From Aequorivita sp. H23M31 (lineage in GTDB: Bacteria; Bacteroidota; Bacteroidia; Flavobacteriales; Flavobacteriaceae), in assembly GCF_004022485.1 (NCBI RefSeq), contig NZ_CP034951.1, forward strand, positions 620,001 to 684,000: 64,000 nucleotides of DNA. The letters are read 5' to 3'. Position numbers and translations under genes: made by a program. Positions 1 through 10,078 of this stretch are shown in pieces. The notes beneath the pieces were generated by a model, which was not told where the DNA came from, made no database searches, and saw only the letters and a program-made list of their open reading frames with translations. Each line of letters opens with the position of its first letter. The first letter of the stretch is position 1.

Positions 1-1798
1 GCGAATGATTAAGGATAGCATCCAATATATAAACCATTTCGTGGGCTTCCAAAGATTGCACCACCTTGGAATCGGTAACGGTTACAGCAGGAATATTCAC
101 TCGTGACAACGACGCTTTAATATCGTTAGCCTCGGCATTGGAGCGTACCAAAATACCAATATCCGATGGTTTGATTCGGCGTCCTTTTATAGTGTATTCA
201 GGATTGTTTAATAAATCTGAAATCTGCTTGACAACTTGTACGCGAATGTTTCCTTTATTTTGATCCGTATAAACACTTACCGGAACGACCGCTTCTCCAC
301 CATAATGCATTTCTCCTTTTGTCGAACCTTTGGGAGTGCTTACAGGGATATATTCAATGGCCGATTCTTCTCCATTTTCAGAATCCGTTTCATAATAAAA
401 AGTATCGAATCCCACCTCTGGTAAAAAGAAATGGTTCAAGGCATCTACCAGATTTTTGGAGGAGCGATAATTGGTCTGCATCGAATATTGGCGATCCACA
501 TTCCGTCTGGCTTCAAAATAAGTTTCTATATCAGCTTTCCGCCAGGCGTAAATAGACTGTTTGGGATCGCCAATAAAAAAGAGAATAGTGTTGTTCTCAA
601 AAGCCTTTTGAAAGATGGCGTATTGCAAGGCATCCGTATCCTGGAATTCATCGATAAACACTGCTTTGTATTTCCACTGCAGCTGCCGAATTAAATCCTG
701 CTGCAACTTTTGTTTTGCCTGGTTTGTATTTTCTCGGTTTAACGCAAAATATAATTTGGTAATAACGTCATCAAACGTCATCTGGTTGAATTGTGTTTTC
801 TTGCGCTCTACGTCAGGAATTATTTTTTGAAGGGCGAATTTATAAAGATTTTGTAGCGAATTGACGGCAATGTTATTAACTATTTCTTCGGATTCATTGA
901 CAATTTCTTGGAGTCTTACTATTTCTGGAAAAATTTTCTTTGGGTAATCAGTACCATCCTTTAAATGTTTTTTAAGTTGTTTGCAAAAGCTGGCTGAATC
1001 ATTAATCAAAGAAAGATATGTCTTTTTTGCGCTTCCGTGTCCCTCACAGATTCGTTTTAATTCCTCCCTTTCATCTTCAATATTGGATAAAAGGATATCC
1101 TTTGAATGTTCTAAGATATTCGAAGCGGCCTCCAGTTCTTCCAATACCTTTTCCTCATTTTCTATAAGGTCGTAATTTTTATCGCTATCGAATAAATAAA
1201 ATAATTTCCCATCCATATGATTTTTTACCACGTCCATAATCGATGCAATGGACAGACCGTGATTCAGCATATTGCTAAGCAGATTTTTATCCATTCCCGT
1301 GATATTCTCACGCCAAAACTTTTGGGTAGCTTCCTCCAAAACGGGATTTAAATCCGAAAGCATTTCAGCGTTAAAAAGCTGATTGGTTTCAAAAGCAAAT
1401 TCCGTCAATGTTTGTTGGCAGAAACTATGAATGGTCAGTACAGCGGTTTCATCAAGGTTTATGACCGCTGATTTTAATTTATCCTGAACGAATTCCATTC
1501 CTTTCTCTTGGGCAACGGAATCCACTATCTTTTTAATGGAATCATCACCAATCGCTTCCTTGTGGGCATATCGCTGAGCAAGTCGGACAAATCTTCGAAT
1601 GCGTTCTTCCAGTTCGGCAACAGCAGCTTTGGTAAATGTCACCATCAAGATCTGGTTGATTCGGATTTCTTTTTCCAAAATCAATCGCAGCACCATAATG
1701 GCCACCGAATAGGTTTTCCCCGTTCCTGCGCTGGCTTCAATCAGGTTTTTATTATCCAAAGGAACTTGGGTAACGTCAAAATTTTTAGGAGTACTCAT
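1..1798 (-). CDS. recB: RecB, exodeoxyribonuclease V beta subunit (partial, C-terminus outside window)
   Basis: This is the first 599 codons of a RecB helicase-nuclease; the gene continues past the left edge. Read on the minus strand from the ATG at 1798, the protein begins MSTPKNFDVTQ and soon shows a Walker A motif EASAGTGKT. Near 640-660 there is the UvrD/Rep motif DEFQDTD, followed near 560-580 by GDPKQSIYAWR, both typical of superfamily 1A helicases of the RecB type. The frame stays open to base 2. It starts only 3 bases after the recC stop, so it is the last visible gene of a recD-recC-recB operon. In the family, RecB is the 3'-5' helicase and carries the nuclease domain at its C-terminus, which cannot be seen here. 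Confidence 0.93.
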   Translation of the reverse strand, partial: MSTPKNFDVTQVPLDNKNLIEASAGTGKTYSVAIMVLRLILEKEIRINQILMVTFTKAAVAELEERIRRFVRLAQRYAHKEAIGDDSIKKIVDSVAQEKGMEFVQDKLKSAVINLDETAVLTIHSFCQQTLTEFAFETNQLFNAEMLSDLNPVLEEATQKFWRENITGMDKNLLSNMLNHGLSIASIMDVVKNHMDGKLFYLFDSDKNYDLIENEEKVLEELEAASNILEHSKDILLSNIEDEREELKRICEGHGSAKKTYLSLINDSASFCKQLKKHLKDGTDYPKKIFPEIVRLQEIVNESEEIVNNIAVNSLQNLYKFALQKIIPDVERKKTQFNQMTFDDVITKLYFALNRENTNQAKQKLQQDLIRQLQWKYKAVFIDEFQDTDALQYAIFQKAFENNTILFFIGDPKQSIYAWRKADIETYFEARRNVDRQYSMQTNYRSSKNLVDALNHFFLPEVGFDTFYYETDSENGEESAIEYIPVSTPKGSTKGEMHYGGEAVVPVSVYTDQNKGNIRVQVVKQISDLLNNPEYTIKGRRIKPSDIGILVRSNAEANDIKASLSRVNIPAVTVTDSKVVQSLEAHEMVYILDAILNHS

Positions 1799-1801
1799 AT
1801 T

Positions 1802-4800
1802 TTAAAGTTTCTCAAATCTGTTATTAATGATATCCGTAAAAAGCTCCAGCAATTCTTCATAGCGCTCAAACCTTCCTTCCTTGGCAAACTCCCCCGCACG
1901 AATGGCTTTTTGGACATAGATATCGGGAAATCTGTTATTGAAGTCGTCTACGATGAGATAGGAATCCAATTTAGATTCATAAAATTCCTTGAGGTTTTTT
2001 GTGTTCTTTGGAACAAAATCAAAATGGAAGGGCAACAATTCCTTATGTCCGGTAGTATAAAAAGACATTAAATTGGAAAGAATCTCCTTAGCTTCACCTT
2101 GGCTTAATGGAGTAGCCCGATGGATTGCTCCCGTTTTATCCACAAAATGAAGGGTTCTGCTCTCACCGTGGGCAGCAAGTGCGAGATGCTCAATAAATGC
2201 AGCCAATTTTCGATCATCAGATTTTGAGGAGACAGAATATCTCACCAGATTTTCACCGAAGGAACCGTGGATTTTTCCAGTTAAGACTGAATCATTTATC
2301 AGAAGATTTATATCCAAAGATTGCTCTTCCTCATCACCACAACAACCTCTGAATGCATCACGGGCAGTGCGCATTTCTTCAATAACTTTCTCTATTTCGA
2401 TGGTCCCCATATTTTTTAAGGGCAGATTTCCCAACTTTCGTTGCTTATCAATAAAAGCATCGGAAATTTCTTGGATATCGCTGATATACATATCCTTGAA
2501 AAACCATTTTTCTAAATGATTCAAATTGAATTTTTCCACTTCCTCCAGCCCTACTTCATCATCGTCGTAATAGCAATTCAATACTCTTTGATAATAACCT
2601 TTTGGAGGATTTCGAAGAAAGGAAATTAGGCGTGAAAGTTCAATTTCATCAAAATCAAACTCCTGCTCCTTCTTCTCTCCAAGAGGTTTGGCTTCTCCTG
2701 AAATATTGTTCAGCAAATAAGAATACAGTTCCGGATTTTCCCTGGTATTATACTTCTTGCTAAACCCGTGCAAGGGATGCTTTTGAATAAAATTGTCCCT
2801 AACGGCATCAGCATTTTCGGAACGGGTGGCGATAAAATCCACCAATTCATCCACCAATGCAGAAGGTGGAATAGGCTCGTTATTCTTGGAACTTTGGCCC
2901 ACATAACTGAGATAAAAATATTTTTCGGCAGAAAGCAATGTATCCAAGAACAACTGTTTGTCGTTTTCCTTGATATCCCTGTCGCCGGTCTGTTTTTTCT
3001 TTTCAATCAAATCAAAACTCACCGGTCGGTTTTGCCGTGGGAACTTATCCAAATCCATTCCCAACAGCGCCACCACTTTAAACGGAATACTTCGCATCGG
3101 AATCAGCGAGCAGAAAGTAATTCCATAGGAAGCGAAATTGCTGCTCTGTCGTGCATTGGCCAGCGTGGGCAGGAAGTTGTATTTAAAGACTTCATAATCT
3201 ACATTTTTTTCATAAAAACTGTCCAATCGGTTGTACTGTTCCAGCTGGTTTTGAAGTAGAATATAATCTTCATCAGGGTTTTCATCAATTTCGCCAATAA
3301 AGGTGAAAAGCGTTTCCTCCACATATTGCACCCATTTCGTTATATTGCGGGACTGGGCTCTACTCTTAATATTTTGTTTGAGCACGCGCACAAAATGTAC
3401 AAAACGGACGATATTGAACATATCGAAACCTTCCACGATATCTATGGGATAAAAACTGCTTTCCCCTTCGCCATATTCCTCACCGCCGTGCATACATAGG
3501 CCGAACATAATTCGGTTCAATCCATATTCCCAACTTACATAGTCGGTGTCGTCCTCGCGATTTCCACTAAACCCGAAACGGATATTAGCCGCATCCACCG
3601 CGCGCCGAATGCTGTCCAAATCTTCTATCTGAAACCGTCTTCTAATGGCGCTAAAATCCAAAATACTAATAACTTTTTCGGAAGTAAACTGACCTTCGCC
3701 TAACGACAAAATTGAATGCAGGGCGTTTGAAATGGTGTCGGAAACCACATAGCTTTCATCGGCGATGGTATAGGGAAATTTGTAAGGTGCATTGTCAAAA
3801 ACGGCCTTGATATACGACCCGTACAGGTCAATATCCGAAACCATCACGATGATATCCCGCGCAGAAAGATTTTCATTTTCCTGGTCGATAAGGTGCACCA
3901 AATAATTGTACAGCACTTCCACTTCGCGGGTGGGACTGTAACAGGAATTTAAGGTGATGGTACCATCGGAAATCTGTTCGGGAGAAAAGTGGATTTCATC
4001 TTTTTGATTGTTAAATACACTGTTTTGTACTTGATGCAGAAGTGAATCTGTTGCAGGTTCCTTTACCCCAAAATCCTCAAGTGCATTCAGCGTGTCATCA
4101 TCCTTGAAAAACATTTTAAAAGTGTTCTGGGTCAGTCGGCCCCAACTGGTGAGCAGCGGATTTCCTTCGGCTTCTTCGTAAGATTCGTATTTGCCGATAT
4201 GCTTTAGGAAATCCACAATCTTTTCCGAACGGTCCTCATACCAATACTTCCACGGTGCAGGATTCTGAAAAAGAAAAGTCACTTTTATATATTCAGAAAC
4301 CTTATAAATTATCTGAAGGTGATATTCGGTGATAAGACTTAAGCCGAAAAAGTAAAGGGCGGGCACTTCTTGTTGAAGTTTTTCCACCGACTCTGGATTT
4401 TCCAATTCTTGAAGAATGTGTTTTCCAATATAGGTTTTATCAGAAAACTTATCCTGGGCGATTTCACGCGCGCGATTCCAAATATATTTTTGCCACGCTT
4501 CGTCATTTTCATCACGGACGCCTCTTAAACTTTCCCAATTTTCACCTTCATTCCATCGGTCCATTTCGTGAGCGCGATAGACTTGATATTGGTCAAAAAG
4601 ATCGGCTATTTTCTCCGCCAAGGCCATTCGTTTTATCTCTCCTTCCAAACCATCCTGATTGTAATATTCAGCAATCTTTTGAAAGCGATTTGTAAATTCA
4701 GGTTCATTCAGAATATCGAAAATCAACCAATTTAAATCGTGGGCGGATATGGATTGGAACAAATATTTTCCGGACAGTTTTTTAAATAGAAGATGAATGG

Positions 4801-4999
4801 CGTCATTCGGTTTTAGGAATTGGATATTGGCGGCAATCCCCAGCTTTTGTGCCAGTTGCTGTTTTAGCCAAATATTCATTCCCGCCGTCTGGGTGACAAT
4901 ATATACGGGCTGAAAAACCGAAGTCTGTTTGCCGAGCTGTTCCGAGAGCTGGTCAACGAGACTTTTTAAAGAATTTGAAATTCCGAGTTGGATGGGCAT
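1802..4999 (-). CDS. recC: RecC, exodeoxyribonuclease V gamma subunit
   Basis: The 1065-residue protein is close to the usual RecC length (E. coli RecC is about 1120). The N-terminus contains the conserved segment IVTQTAGMNIWLKQQLA, matching the RecC/RecB-like N-terminal helicase fold. The middle holds the RecC-type segment FCSLIPMRSIPFKVVALLGM, in which the product's dead helicase domain contacts the partner subunits. RecC has no Walker A of its own and in the known complex recognises Chi and splits the strands. It sits 23 bases downstream of recD and 3 bases upstream of recB, so the three subunits are surely co-transcribed. The order recD-recC-recB differs from the E. coli recC-ptrA-recB-recD order. 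Confidence 0.93.
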   Translation of the reverse strand: MPIQLGISNSLKSLVDQLSEQLGKQTSVFQPVYIVTQTAGMNIWLKQQLAQKLGIAANIQFLKPNDAIHLLFKKLSGKYLFQSISAHDLNWLIFDILNEPEFTNRFQKIAEYYNQDGLEGEIKRMALAEKIADLFDQYQVYRAHEMDRWNEGENWESLRGVRDENDEAWQKYIWNRAREIAQDKFSDKTYIGKHILQELENPESVEKLQQEVPALYFFGLSLITEYHLQIIYKVSEYIKVTFLFQNPAPWKYWYEDRSEKIVDFLKHIGKYESYEEAEGNPLLTSWGRLTQNTFKMFFKDDDTLNALEDFGVKEPATDSLLHQVQNSVFNNQKDEIHFSPEQISDGTITLNSCYSPTREVEVLYNYLVHLIDQENENLSARDIIVMVSDIDLYGSYIKAVFDNAPYKFPYTIADESYVVSDTISNALHSILSLGEGQFTSEKVISILDFSAIRRRFQIEDLDSIRRAVDAANIRFGFSGNREDDTDYVSWEYGLNRIMFGLCMHGGEEYGEGESSFYPIDIVEGFDMFNIVRFVHFVRVLKQNIKSRAQSRNITKWVQYVEETLFTFIGEIDENPDEDYILLQNQLEQYNRLDSFYEKNVDYEVFKYNFLPTLANARQSSNFASYGITFCSLIPMRSIPFKVVALLGMDLDKFPRQNRPVSFDLIEKKKQTGDRDIKENDKQLFLDTLLSAEKYFYLSYVGQSSKNNEPIPPSALVDELVDFIATRSENADAVRDNFIQKHPLHGFSKKYNTRENPELYSYLLNNISGEAKPLGEKKEQEFDFDEIELSRLISFLRNPPKGYYQRVLNCYYDDDEVGLEEVEKFNLNHLEKWFFKDMYISDIQEISDAFIDKQRKLGNLPLKNMGTIEIEKVIEEMRTARDAFRGCCGDEEEQSLDINLLINDSVLTGKIHGSFGENLVRYSVSSKSDDRKLAAFIEHLALAAHGESRTLHFVDKTGAIHRATPLSQGEAKEILSNLMSFYTTGHKELLPFHFDFVPKNTKNLKEFYESKLDSYLIVDDFNNRFPDIYVQKAIRAGEFAKEGRFERYEELLELFTDIINNRFEKL

Positions 5000-5022
5000 T
5001 TTTCTTGTGTCTTTTTTATTGA

Positions 5023-6795
5023 TTAAGCTTCGAATCTTTCAGCAATTCCGGAACCCCGTTTTACGCGACGTTGACAGGTTTCCAAGATTACTTCCTTATT
5101 TCCTTGAAGAATGACGTTTTTCTTGGCACGTGTAACTGCGGTGTAAAGGAGTTCGCGGGTGAGGATGGCGTTTTCTCCATAATCGGGTAGCCGAACAAGA
5201 ACGTCATCAAACTCAGAGCCTTGGCTTTTATGGATGGTCATTGCAAAAACCGTTTCTGAAGCAGTGACAAAAGCGGGTTGGATTCCTCTTAGATTTCCAT
5301 CGGCATCCTCAAAATATACGCGAAGTTTCCCCGTTTCATCTTTTCTTACAATTCCGATATCACCGTTAAAAAGTCCAAGTTCATAATTATTTCCTGTAAC
5401 CATCACTGGGCGGTGTTCATAGAAAGTACCCGTTATGGAAATCAGATTTTTACTTTGCAAATACCTTTCGATATTTTGGTTGGTTTTATAAACACCCTGC
5501 TCCCCTTCCCGCGTAGCGCAAAGCACCCGAAGCTGATTTAGTTTTTGAAGGGCAAGTTTGGTATCGGATTCTTGAATATAATCGTGATAGCCTTTGGCAA
5601 ATGTTGTTAGAATTTTATCGTCATAATCGAAATCCAAAGCAATATCAGGAGCGTGATTATCAAAGAAACTTTCAATTGAAGAAACGTCATTATCGATAAT
5701 AGCACGACTAAATACCCCAATATTTCCTCCCGCGGCGAAACGGTAGCTATGCTGAAGTTCGATGATATGTTGAAATAAGGGATGATTGTTTTCTTGGATA
5801 TTTCCTTCGGATAAAGGCGTTTTCCCATCAGGCATTAGAGAATTGATAAACTGAGCCCGCTCTGGACTAAAAAAATTCAATTTTCCCTGAGCCGTACACA
5901 AATCCCCAAATAAACTTCCTGCTTCCACAGATGCCAATTGGTCCTTATCTCCCAAGAAAATCACTTTTGCAGATGGTTTAATGGCATCCATCAATTTCGA
6001 AAACAACGCCACGTCAATCATTGAGGACTCGTCCACAATGATTAGGTCGTGAGGAATGGTGTTGTCCTTATTGTGTTTAAAATAAATTTGATTTGGTCTA
6101 GCGCCCAAAAGTCGGTGGATGGTTGATGGTTCCAGGTTTTTAAAAACTTCTTTTGTATCCGCATTAATATTCATTGTGTCTTTTTGAGCGGTTTCCTTTA
6201 AGGATTCCGCCATTCGTGCCGCAGCTTTTCCAGTGGGTGCAGCGAGAGCGACTTTTAAATTTGAATCAAGGCGAAGTAATAGAACAAGTATTTTCGCAAC
6301 CGTCGTTGTCTTTCCCGTTCCCGGGCCGCCAGTGATAATATTGAATTGGTTAAAAACCGCAGAAAGTGCGGCGACCATTTGCCAATCAGGTTTCTCAAGT
6401 GTGTCGGGTGGAAAAAGAGTGGCGATATCTCCATTTAAAGATTTTAATTTACTTTCAATTTCTGACTGTTTGCCCTTTTCATTTTGAATCAGCTCTAAAA
6501 TTCTTTGGTAAACGGTAGTTTCATAATGAAAATACCGCTGCATATAGAGCTTGTTTTTCCAGAGGATAAACGGTTGATAATCTTCTTCCGTTCCAACCAA
6601 ATCAACATTTTTCAAAGCGTTTAAATCCGCATTTTTAAAATCGCCTTCTTTAAGTTCTTTGGGATTGATTTCATTTAAATCCAAACAGATATGTCCATCG
6701 CTAAAACGTTTGGAAAGCAGATAAAGAAAAGGACTGAGGGTTTTATTTTCAAAAAAGTCTGAAAATTGACGGTGCACGTCGGGATTATAGGTCAT
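5023..6795 (-). CDS. recD: RecD, exodeoxyribonuclease V alpha subunit (5'-3' helicase)
   Basis: The 590-residue protein has Walker A GGPGTGKT at about residues 156-163 and a Walker B/motif II segment LIIVDESSMID near residue 255. The C-terminal motif AMTIHKSQGSEFDDV, followed by LLYTAVTRAK, is the UvrD_C_2 signature of RecD-like superfamily 1B helicases. The size fits RecD of the RecBCD complex rather than the longer RecD2. It is the first gene of the rec operon, and its ATG lies next to an A/G-rich simple repeat and a palindromic repeat array. In the complex RecD is the faster 5'-3' motor. Confidence 0.94.
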   Translation of the reverse strand: MTYNPDVHRQFSDFFENKTLSPFLYLLSKRFSDGHICLDLNEINPKELKEGDFKNADLNALKNVDLVGTEEDYQPFILWKNKLYMQRYFHYETTVYQRILELIQNEKGKQSEIESKLKSLNGDIATLFPPDTLEKPDWQMVAALSAVFNQFNIITGGPGTGKTTTVAKILVLLLRLDSNLKVALAAPTGKAAARMAESLKETAQKDTMNINADTKEVFKNLEPSTIHRLLGARPNQIYFKHNKDNTIPHDLIIVDESSMIDVALFSKLMDAIKPSAKVIFLGDKDQLASVEAGSLFGDLCTAQGKLNFFSPERAQFINSLMPDGKTPLSEGNIQENNHPLFQHIIELQHSYRFAAGGNIGVFSRAIIDNDVSSIESFFDNHAPDIALDFDYDDKILTTFAKGYHDYIQESDTKLALQKLNQLRVLCATREGEQGVYKTNQNIERYLQSKNLISITGTFYEHRPVMVTGNNYELGLFNGDIGIVRKDETGKLRVYFEDADGNLRGIQPAFVTASETVFAMTIHKSQGSEFDDVLVRLPDYGENAILTRELLYTAVTRAKKNVILQGNKEVILETCQRRVKRGSGIAERFEA

Positions 6796-6836
6796 TTGAT
6801 GGGATTTTATTGGAATTCTAAAAATAGGGAAACGGA

Positions 6837-6902
6837 ATTGAAAACGAAATCAAAATCGAAATCAAAATCGAAAGAAGATGAAGATGAAGAGGAAGATAAA
6901 GT
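6837..6902. repeat. A/G-rich simple repeat upstream of recD
   Basis: A low-complexity stretch made of reiterated AAATCAAAATCG units followed by GAAGAT-type hexamers lies about 40-105 bases upstream of the recD start codon. One strand is almost free of C and T. I see no gene in it; it separates the recD start from the palindromic array. Confidence 0.6.
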
Positions 6903-6917
6903 TGTAATTAGAACCTA

Positions 6918-7768
6918 TGTCAGGTCGAGCGCTCCCGATATCTATCGGGAGAGACCTATGGGTTCCAACATTGTAAATCGGATCGCACCAAAAACCTCTC
7001 GACTGCACTTCGACTTCGCTCAGCAGAACCGCTCGAGGGGACAAGTCAATGTCAGGTCGAGCGCAGTCGAGACCTATGGGTTCCAACATTGTAAATCGGA
7101 TCGCACCAAAAACCTCTCGACTGCACTTCGACTTCGCTTAGCATTACCGCTCGAGGGGACAATGTATGTCAGGTCGAGCGCAGTCGAGACCTATGGTTTC
7201 CAACATTGTAAATCGGATCGCACCCAAACCTCTCGACTGCACTTCGACTTCGCTCAGCAGAACCGCTCGAGGAGACAGGTTAATGTCAGGTCGAGAGGAA
7301 CAGATTGATGTCTGGTCGAGCGCAGTCGAGACCTATGGTTACCAACATTATAAACCGGATCGCACCAAAGACCTCTCGACTGCACTCGAGGGGACAAATC
7401 AATGTCAGGTCGAGCGCAGTCGAGACCTATAGTTTCCAACATTGTAAATCGGATCGCACCATAGACCTCTCGACTGCGCTCGAGGAGACAATGTATGTCA
7501 GGTCGAGCGCAGTCGAGACCTATGGTTTCCAACATTGTAAATCGGATCGCACCCAAACCTCTCGACTGCACTTCGACTTCGCTCAGCAGAACCGCTCGAG
7601 GGGACAGTGTATGTCAGGTCGAGCGCTTCCGATATCTATCGGGAGAGACCAATGATGAGTCAACATAAATTGGATTGCACAAAGGACCTCTCGACTGCGC
7701 TCGAGGGGACAGAATAATGCCATTTCAAATGGAACACGTTAATGTCAGGTCGAGCGCTCCCGATATCT
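6918..7768. repeat. GTCGAG palindromic repeat array, left part
   Basis: Units of roughly 60-115 bases alternate two foldback modules. One is GGTCGAGCGCAGTCGAGACC or its variant holding TCCCGATATCTATCGGGA; the other is CTCTCGACTGCGCTCGAG, sometimes extended by CTTCGACTTCGCTCAGCAG. They are joined by a constant spacer containing CCAACATTGTAAATCGGATCGCACC or a variant with AACATAAATTGGATTGCACAAAGG. Around seven spacer copies are visible on this side. The array occupies the divergent intergenic region between recD and the serine hydrolase. Short open frames inside it are by-products of the repeat. The array continues beyond the IS1380 element. Confidence 0.88.
7765..7768. repeat. Left target-site duplication ATCT of the IS1380 element
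   Basis: ATCT directly precedes the element and is repeated at 9401-9404 directly after it. Removing the element and one copy restores the intact palindrome TCCCGATATCTATCGGGA found elsewhere in the array. Confidence 0.85.
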
Positions 7769-9400
7769 CCTAATATCCGCAAGACTTCAAAGAAAAATGC
7801 TGCAAAACCTTATTGGATAAAGCTTTGCAGCTGTGTAATATTCACTTAAATTAGTGTTGCCTAATACTACAGATGTGAAGATAATAAAATCAGATCCGAT
7901 ATCCGCTTTCGGAGGAGCAAATTTTGTTTTTGACTACCTGAACAGGATGAATGTCGACCAAATTTGCAATGAGGCCCTGCCTCCCATGCCCAATCAGAGC
8001 AAATATTCCTGGAAGGATATTTTCTATTCACTAAAATCAGTTTATCTCTGTGGAGGGGGCTGTGTCGAAGACCTACAGAGCCATTTGAGAACACATTTTG
8101 CAAACAATCCCTTTGTAAAGCTGGCAAGCCCCGACACTGTTTTGAGGAGATTGTCCCAGCTTGCCGAACAGACCCAGACCTGTCAGACCAAGAGAGGCGT
8201 TGTGGCACACCAATACTGCACAAACTCAAGGCTGGAAGGCCTCAATATAGATATCCTTAAAAAACTGGGGGTTTTTAAATCCGGCAAGCTTACCATCGAT
8301 TACGACAACACGATCGTTTTCAATGAAAAACAGGACAGCAAGATGACCTACAAAAAAGGGTATGGGTATCAGCCGGGCGTATGTACGATAAACGAAGAGC
8401 ATATCCTCTATATTGAGAACAGAAACGGGAACTCCGATGCAAAGTCTTTTCAGGCAGATACCCTCGAAAGGGTATTTGATCTATTGGAGTCCAAAAAGAT
8501 AAAGAAAATAGATTACTTCAGAGCTGACGCGGCATCGTACCAATTCGATGTCATTTCTTTGCTGCAGAACAAGGTGGGGTATTTTTATATAGGATGCCGG
8601 AACAGTTATGTCGAGAAACATTTTTCACGAGTTGCCAATTGGGAAAAAATGGAAGATAAAGAGGGCCCTCTTGAAGTAGGGTCAATAGATATCATACCCT
8701 TTAAAAAATATGCGGGAACAAAAAAACTGGTCCAAAAATACAGGCTGGTCGTAAAAAGAAAACCGAAAAAGGACGGGCAGATAGACCTGTTCACCCATGA
8801 CGCCTATGAGTACAGGGCTATACTGACAAACGACTTTGACCAAGACACCAAGAGCGTTGCGGCTTTCTATAATCAAAGGGGAAATATGGAGCGCCAGTTC
8901 GATATCCTTAAAAACGATTTTGGCTGGAACAACATGCCCTTTTCATCCCTGAACAAAAATCTTGTGTTCCTGTATTTTACAGCAATATTCAGGAACCTAT
9001 ACAACAAGGTCATTCGGTATTTTTCTGAAAGGAACAGGTTTTTAAAACCCAATTTCAGGATGAAAAAATTCATTTTTAGATTTATCACGTTGCCCGCTAA
9101 GTGGGTCAAACAGGGCAGACAGCTAAAGTTAAGGATTTACTCATCCAAAGATTACCATACTTAGGGATGCCAAGAAAGCAAAAGGGATAAATGGAGATTT
9201 GGAAAGGCCGAGAAAAATTCGACCCAGGTAGATATTGCCCCAATTGATCAAAATGACTCACCTTTACCCCGAAAATACAAAAAATCAGATCTCAAAAATG
9301 AAATGAAGTTTGAGTAACGTAACTCAAATAAGAAACAGGAACATTTCTATTTTATAAACCTTAAAATAACATGCTTTAAAGTAGACATGCGGAATCTAGG
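7769..9400 (+). mobile_element. Complete IS1380-family insertion sequence (1632 bp)
   Basis: The element begins CCTAATATCCGCAAGAC and ends with the imperfect complement of that (read inward CCTAGATTCCGCATGTC), giving terminal inverted repeats with about 14 of the first 20 positions matching. It is flanked by ATCT on both sides, the 4-bp duplication expected for IS1380. It carries one intact DDE transposase. The insertion splits a TCCCGATA-TC-TATCGGGA palindrome exactly in its centre. Confidence 0.88.
7854..9164 (+). CDS. IS1380-family transposase (DDE group 1)
   Basis: The 436-residue protein fits the DDE group 1 transposases of IS1380. Candidate catalytic residues are the Asp in LTIDYDNTIV, the Asp in YFRADAASYQ and the Glu in YNQRGNMERQFDILKNDFGW, where the spaced Y, N, E pattern is the family's C-terminal signature. 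No ATG is available near the N-terminus, so the start is a GTG at 7854 or the adjacent TTG. The frame is intact, so the element may still be able to move. Codon use and G+C look higher than in the neighbouring chromosomal genes, which suggests transfer. Confidence 0.9.
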   Translation: MLPNTTDVKIIKSDPISAFGGANFVFDYLNRMNVDQICNEALPPMPNQSKYSWKDIFYSLKSVYLCGGGCVEDLQSHLRTHFANNPFVKLASPDTVLRRLSQLAEQTQTCQTKRGVVAHQYCTNSRLEGLNIDILKKLGVFKSGKLTIDYDNTIVFNEKQDSKMTYKKGYGYQPGVCTINEEHILYIENRNGNSDAKSFQADTLERVFDLLESKKIKKIDYFRADAASYQFDVISLLQNKVGYFYIGCRNSYVEKHFSRVANWEKMEDKEGPLEVGSIDIIPFKKYAGTKKLVQKYRLVVKRKPKKDGQIDLFTHDAYEYRAILTNDFDQDTKSVAAFYNQRGNMERQFDILKNDFGWNNMPFSSLNKNLVFLYFTAIFRNLYNKVIRYFSERNRFLKPNFRMKKFIFRFITLPAKWVKQGRQLKLRIYSSKDYHT

Positions 9401-9857
9401 ATCTATCGGGAGAGACCAATGATGATCCAACATAAACCGGATCGCACCCAAAACCTCTCGACTGCGCTCGAGGGGACAGAATAATGCCATTTCAAATGGA
9501 ACACGTTAATGTCAGGTCGAGCGCTCCCGATATCTATCGGGAGAGACCAATGATGAGTCAACATAAATTGGATTGCACAAAGGACCTCTCGACTGCGCTC
9601 GAGGGGACAGAATAATGCCATTTCAAATGGAACACGTTAATGTCAGGTCGAGCGCTTCCGATATCTATCGGGAGAGACCAATGATGAGTCAACATAAATT
9701 GGATTGCACAAAGGACCTCTCGACTGCGCTCGAGGAGACAATGTATGTCAGGTCGAGCGCAGTCGAGACCTATGGGTTCCAACATTATAAACCGAATCGC
9801 ACAAAGGACCTCTCGACTGCACTTCGACTTCGCTCAGCAGAACCGCTCGAGGGGACA
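9401..9857. repeat. GTCGAG palindromic repeat array, right part
   Basis: This is the continuation of the array interrupted by IS1380, starting with the second ATCT copy. The units carry the variant spacers with AACATAAATTGGATTGCAC, the segment AATAATGCCATTTCAAATGG, and the same CTCGACTGCGCTCGAG and TCCCGATATCTATCGGGA palindromes. Units near 9480-9660 are almost identical to those at 7620-7760 on the other side of the IS, so the array was already amplified before the insertion. Bases 9858-10078 after it hold no recognisable feature except the serine hydrolase leader. Confidence 0.86.
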
Positions 9858-10078
9858 ATGGATTATGAAGATGAATTAGATTTTTGGGTTTTCTTTATAT
9901 GCCTTTTATCTCCCTGACGCTGTAGATCAAAATTTTTCAGAACGCAGGCTCAACAAGTGAACCATTTCAACATACAACCTAAAGCATCAGCTTAAGAGGT
10001 AAATAAGAGAAAAATAATGCGGAGAATTGAAAGCGCATTTTTTATAAATTAGAACACTTTTTACTCAATTAGATCATT

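Noticed and set aside
1..6795. RecBCD as part of an antiviral defence island
   Set aside because: RecBCD is a housekeeping repair enzyme; no restriction, toxin or other defence genes flank it here.
6766..7655. Open frames with repeated RSSAVETYGFQHCKSDRT segments on both strands
   Set aside because: They arise from the palindromic DNA repeats and occur in several frames and strands at once.
9403..9917. Small open frames in the right part of the GTCGAG array
   Set aside because: Same reason: translations of palindromic repeats, with no recognisable protein.
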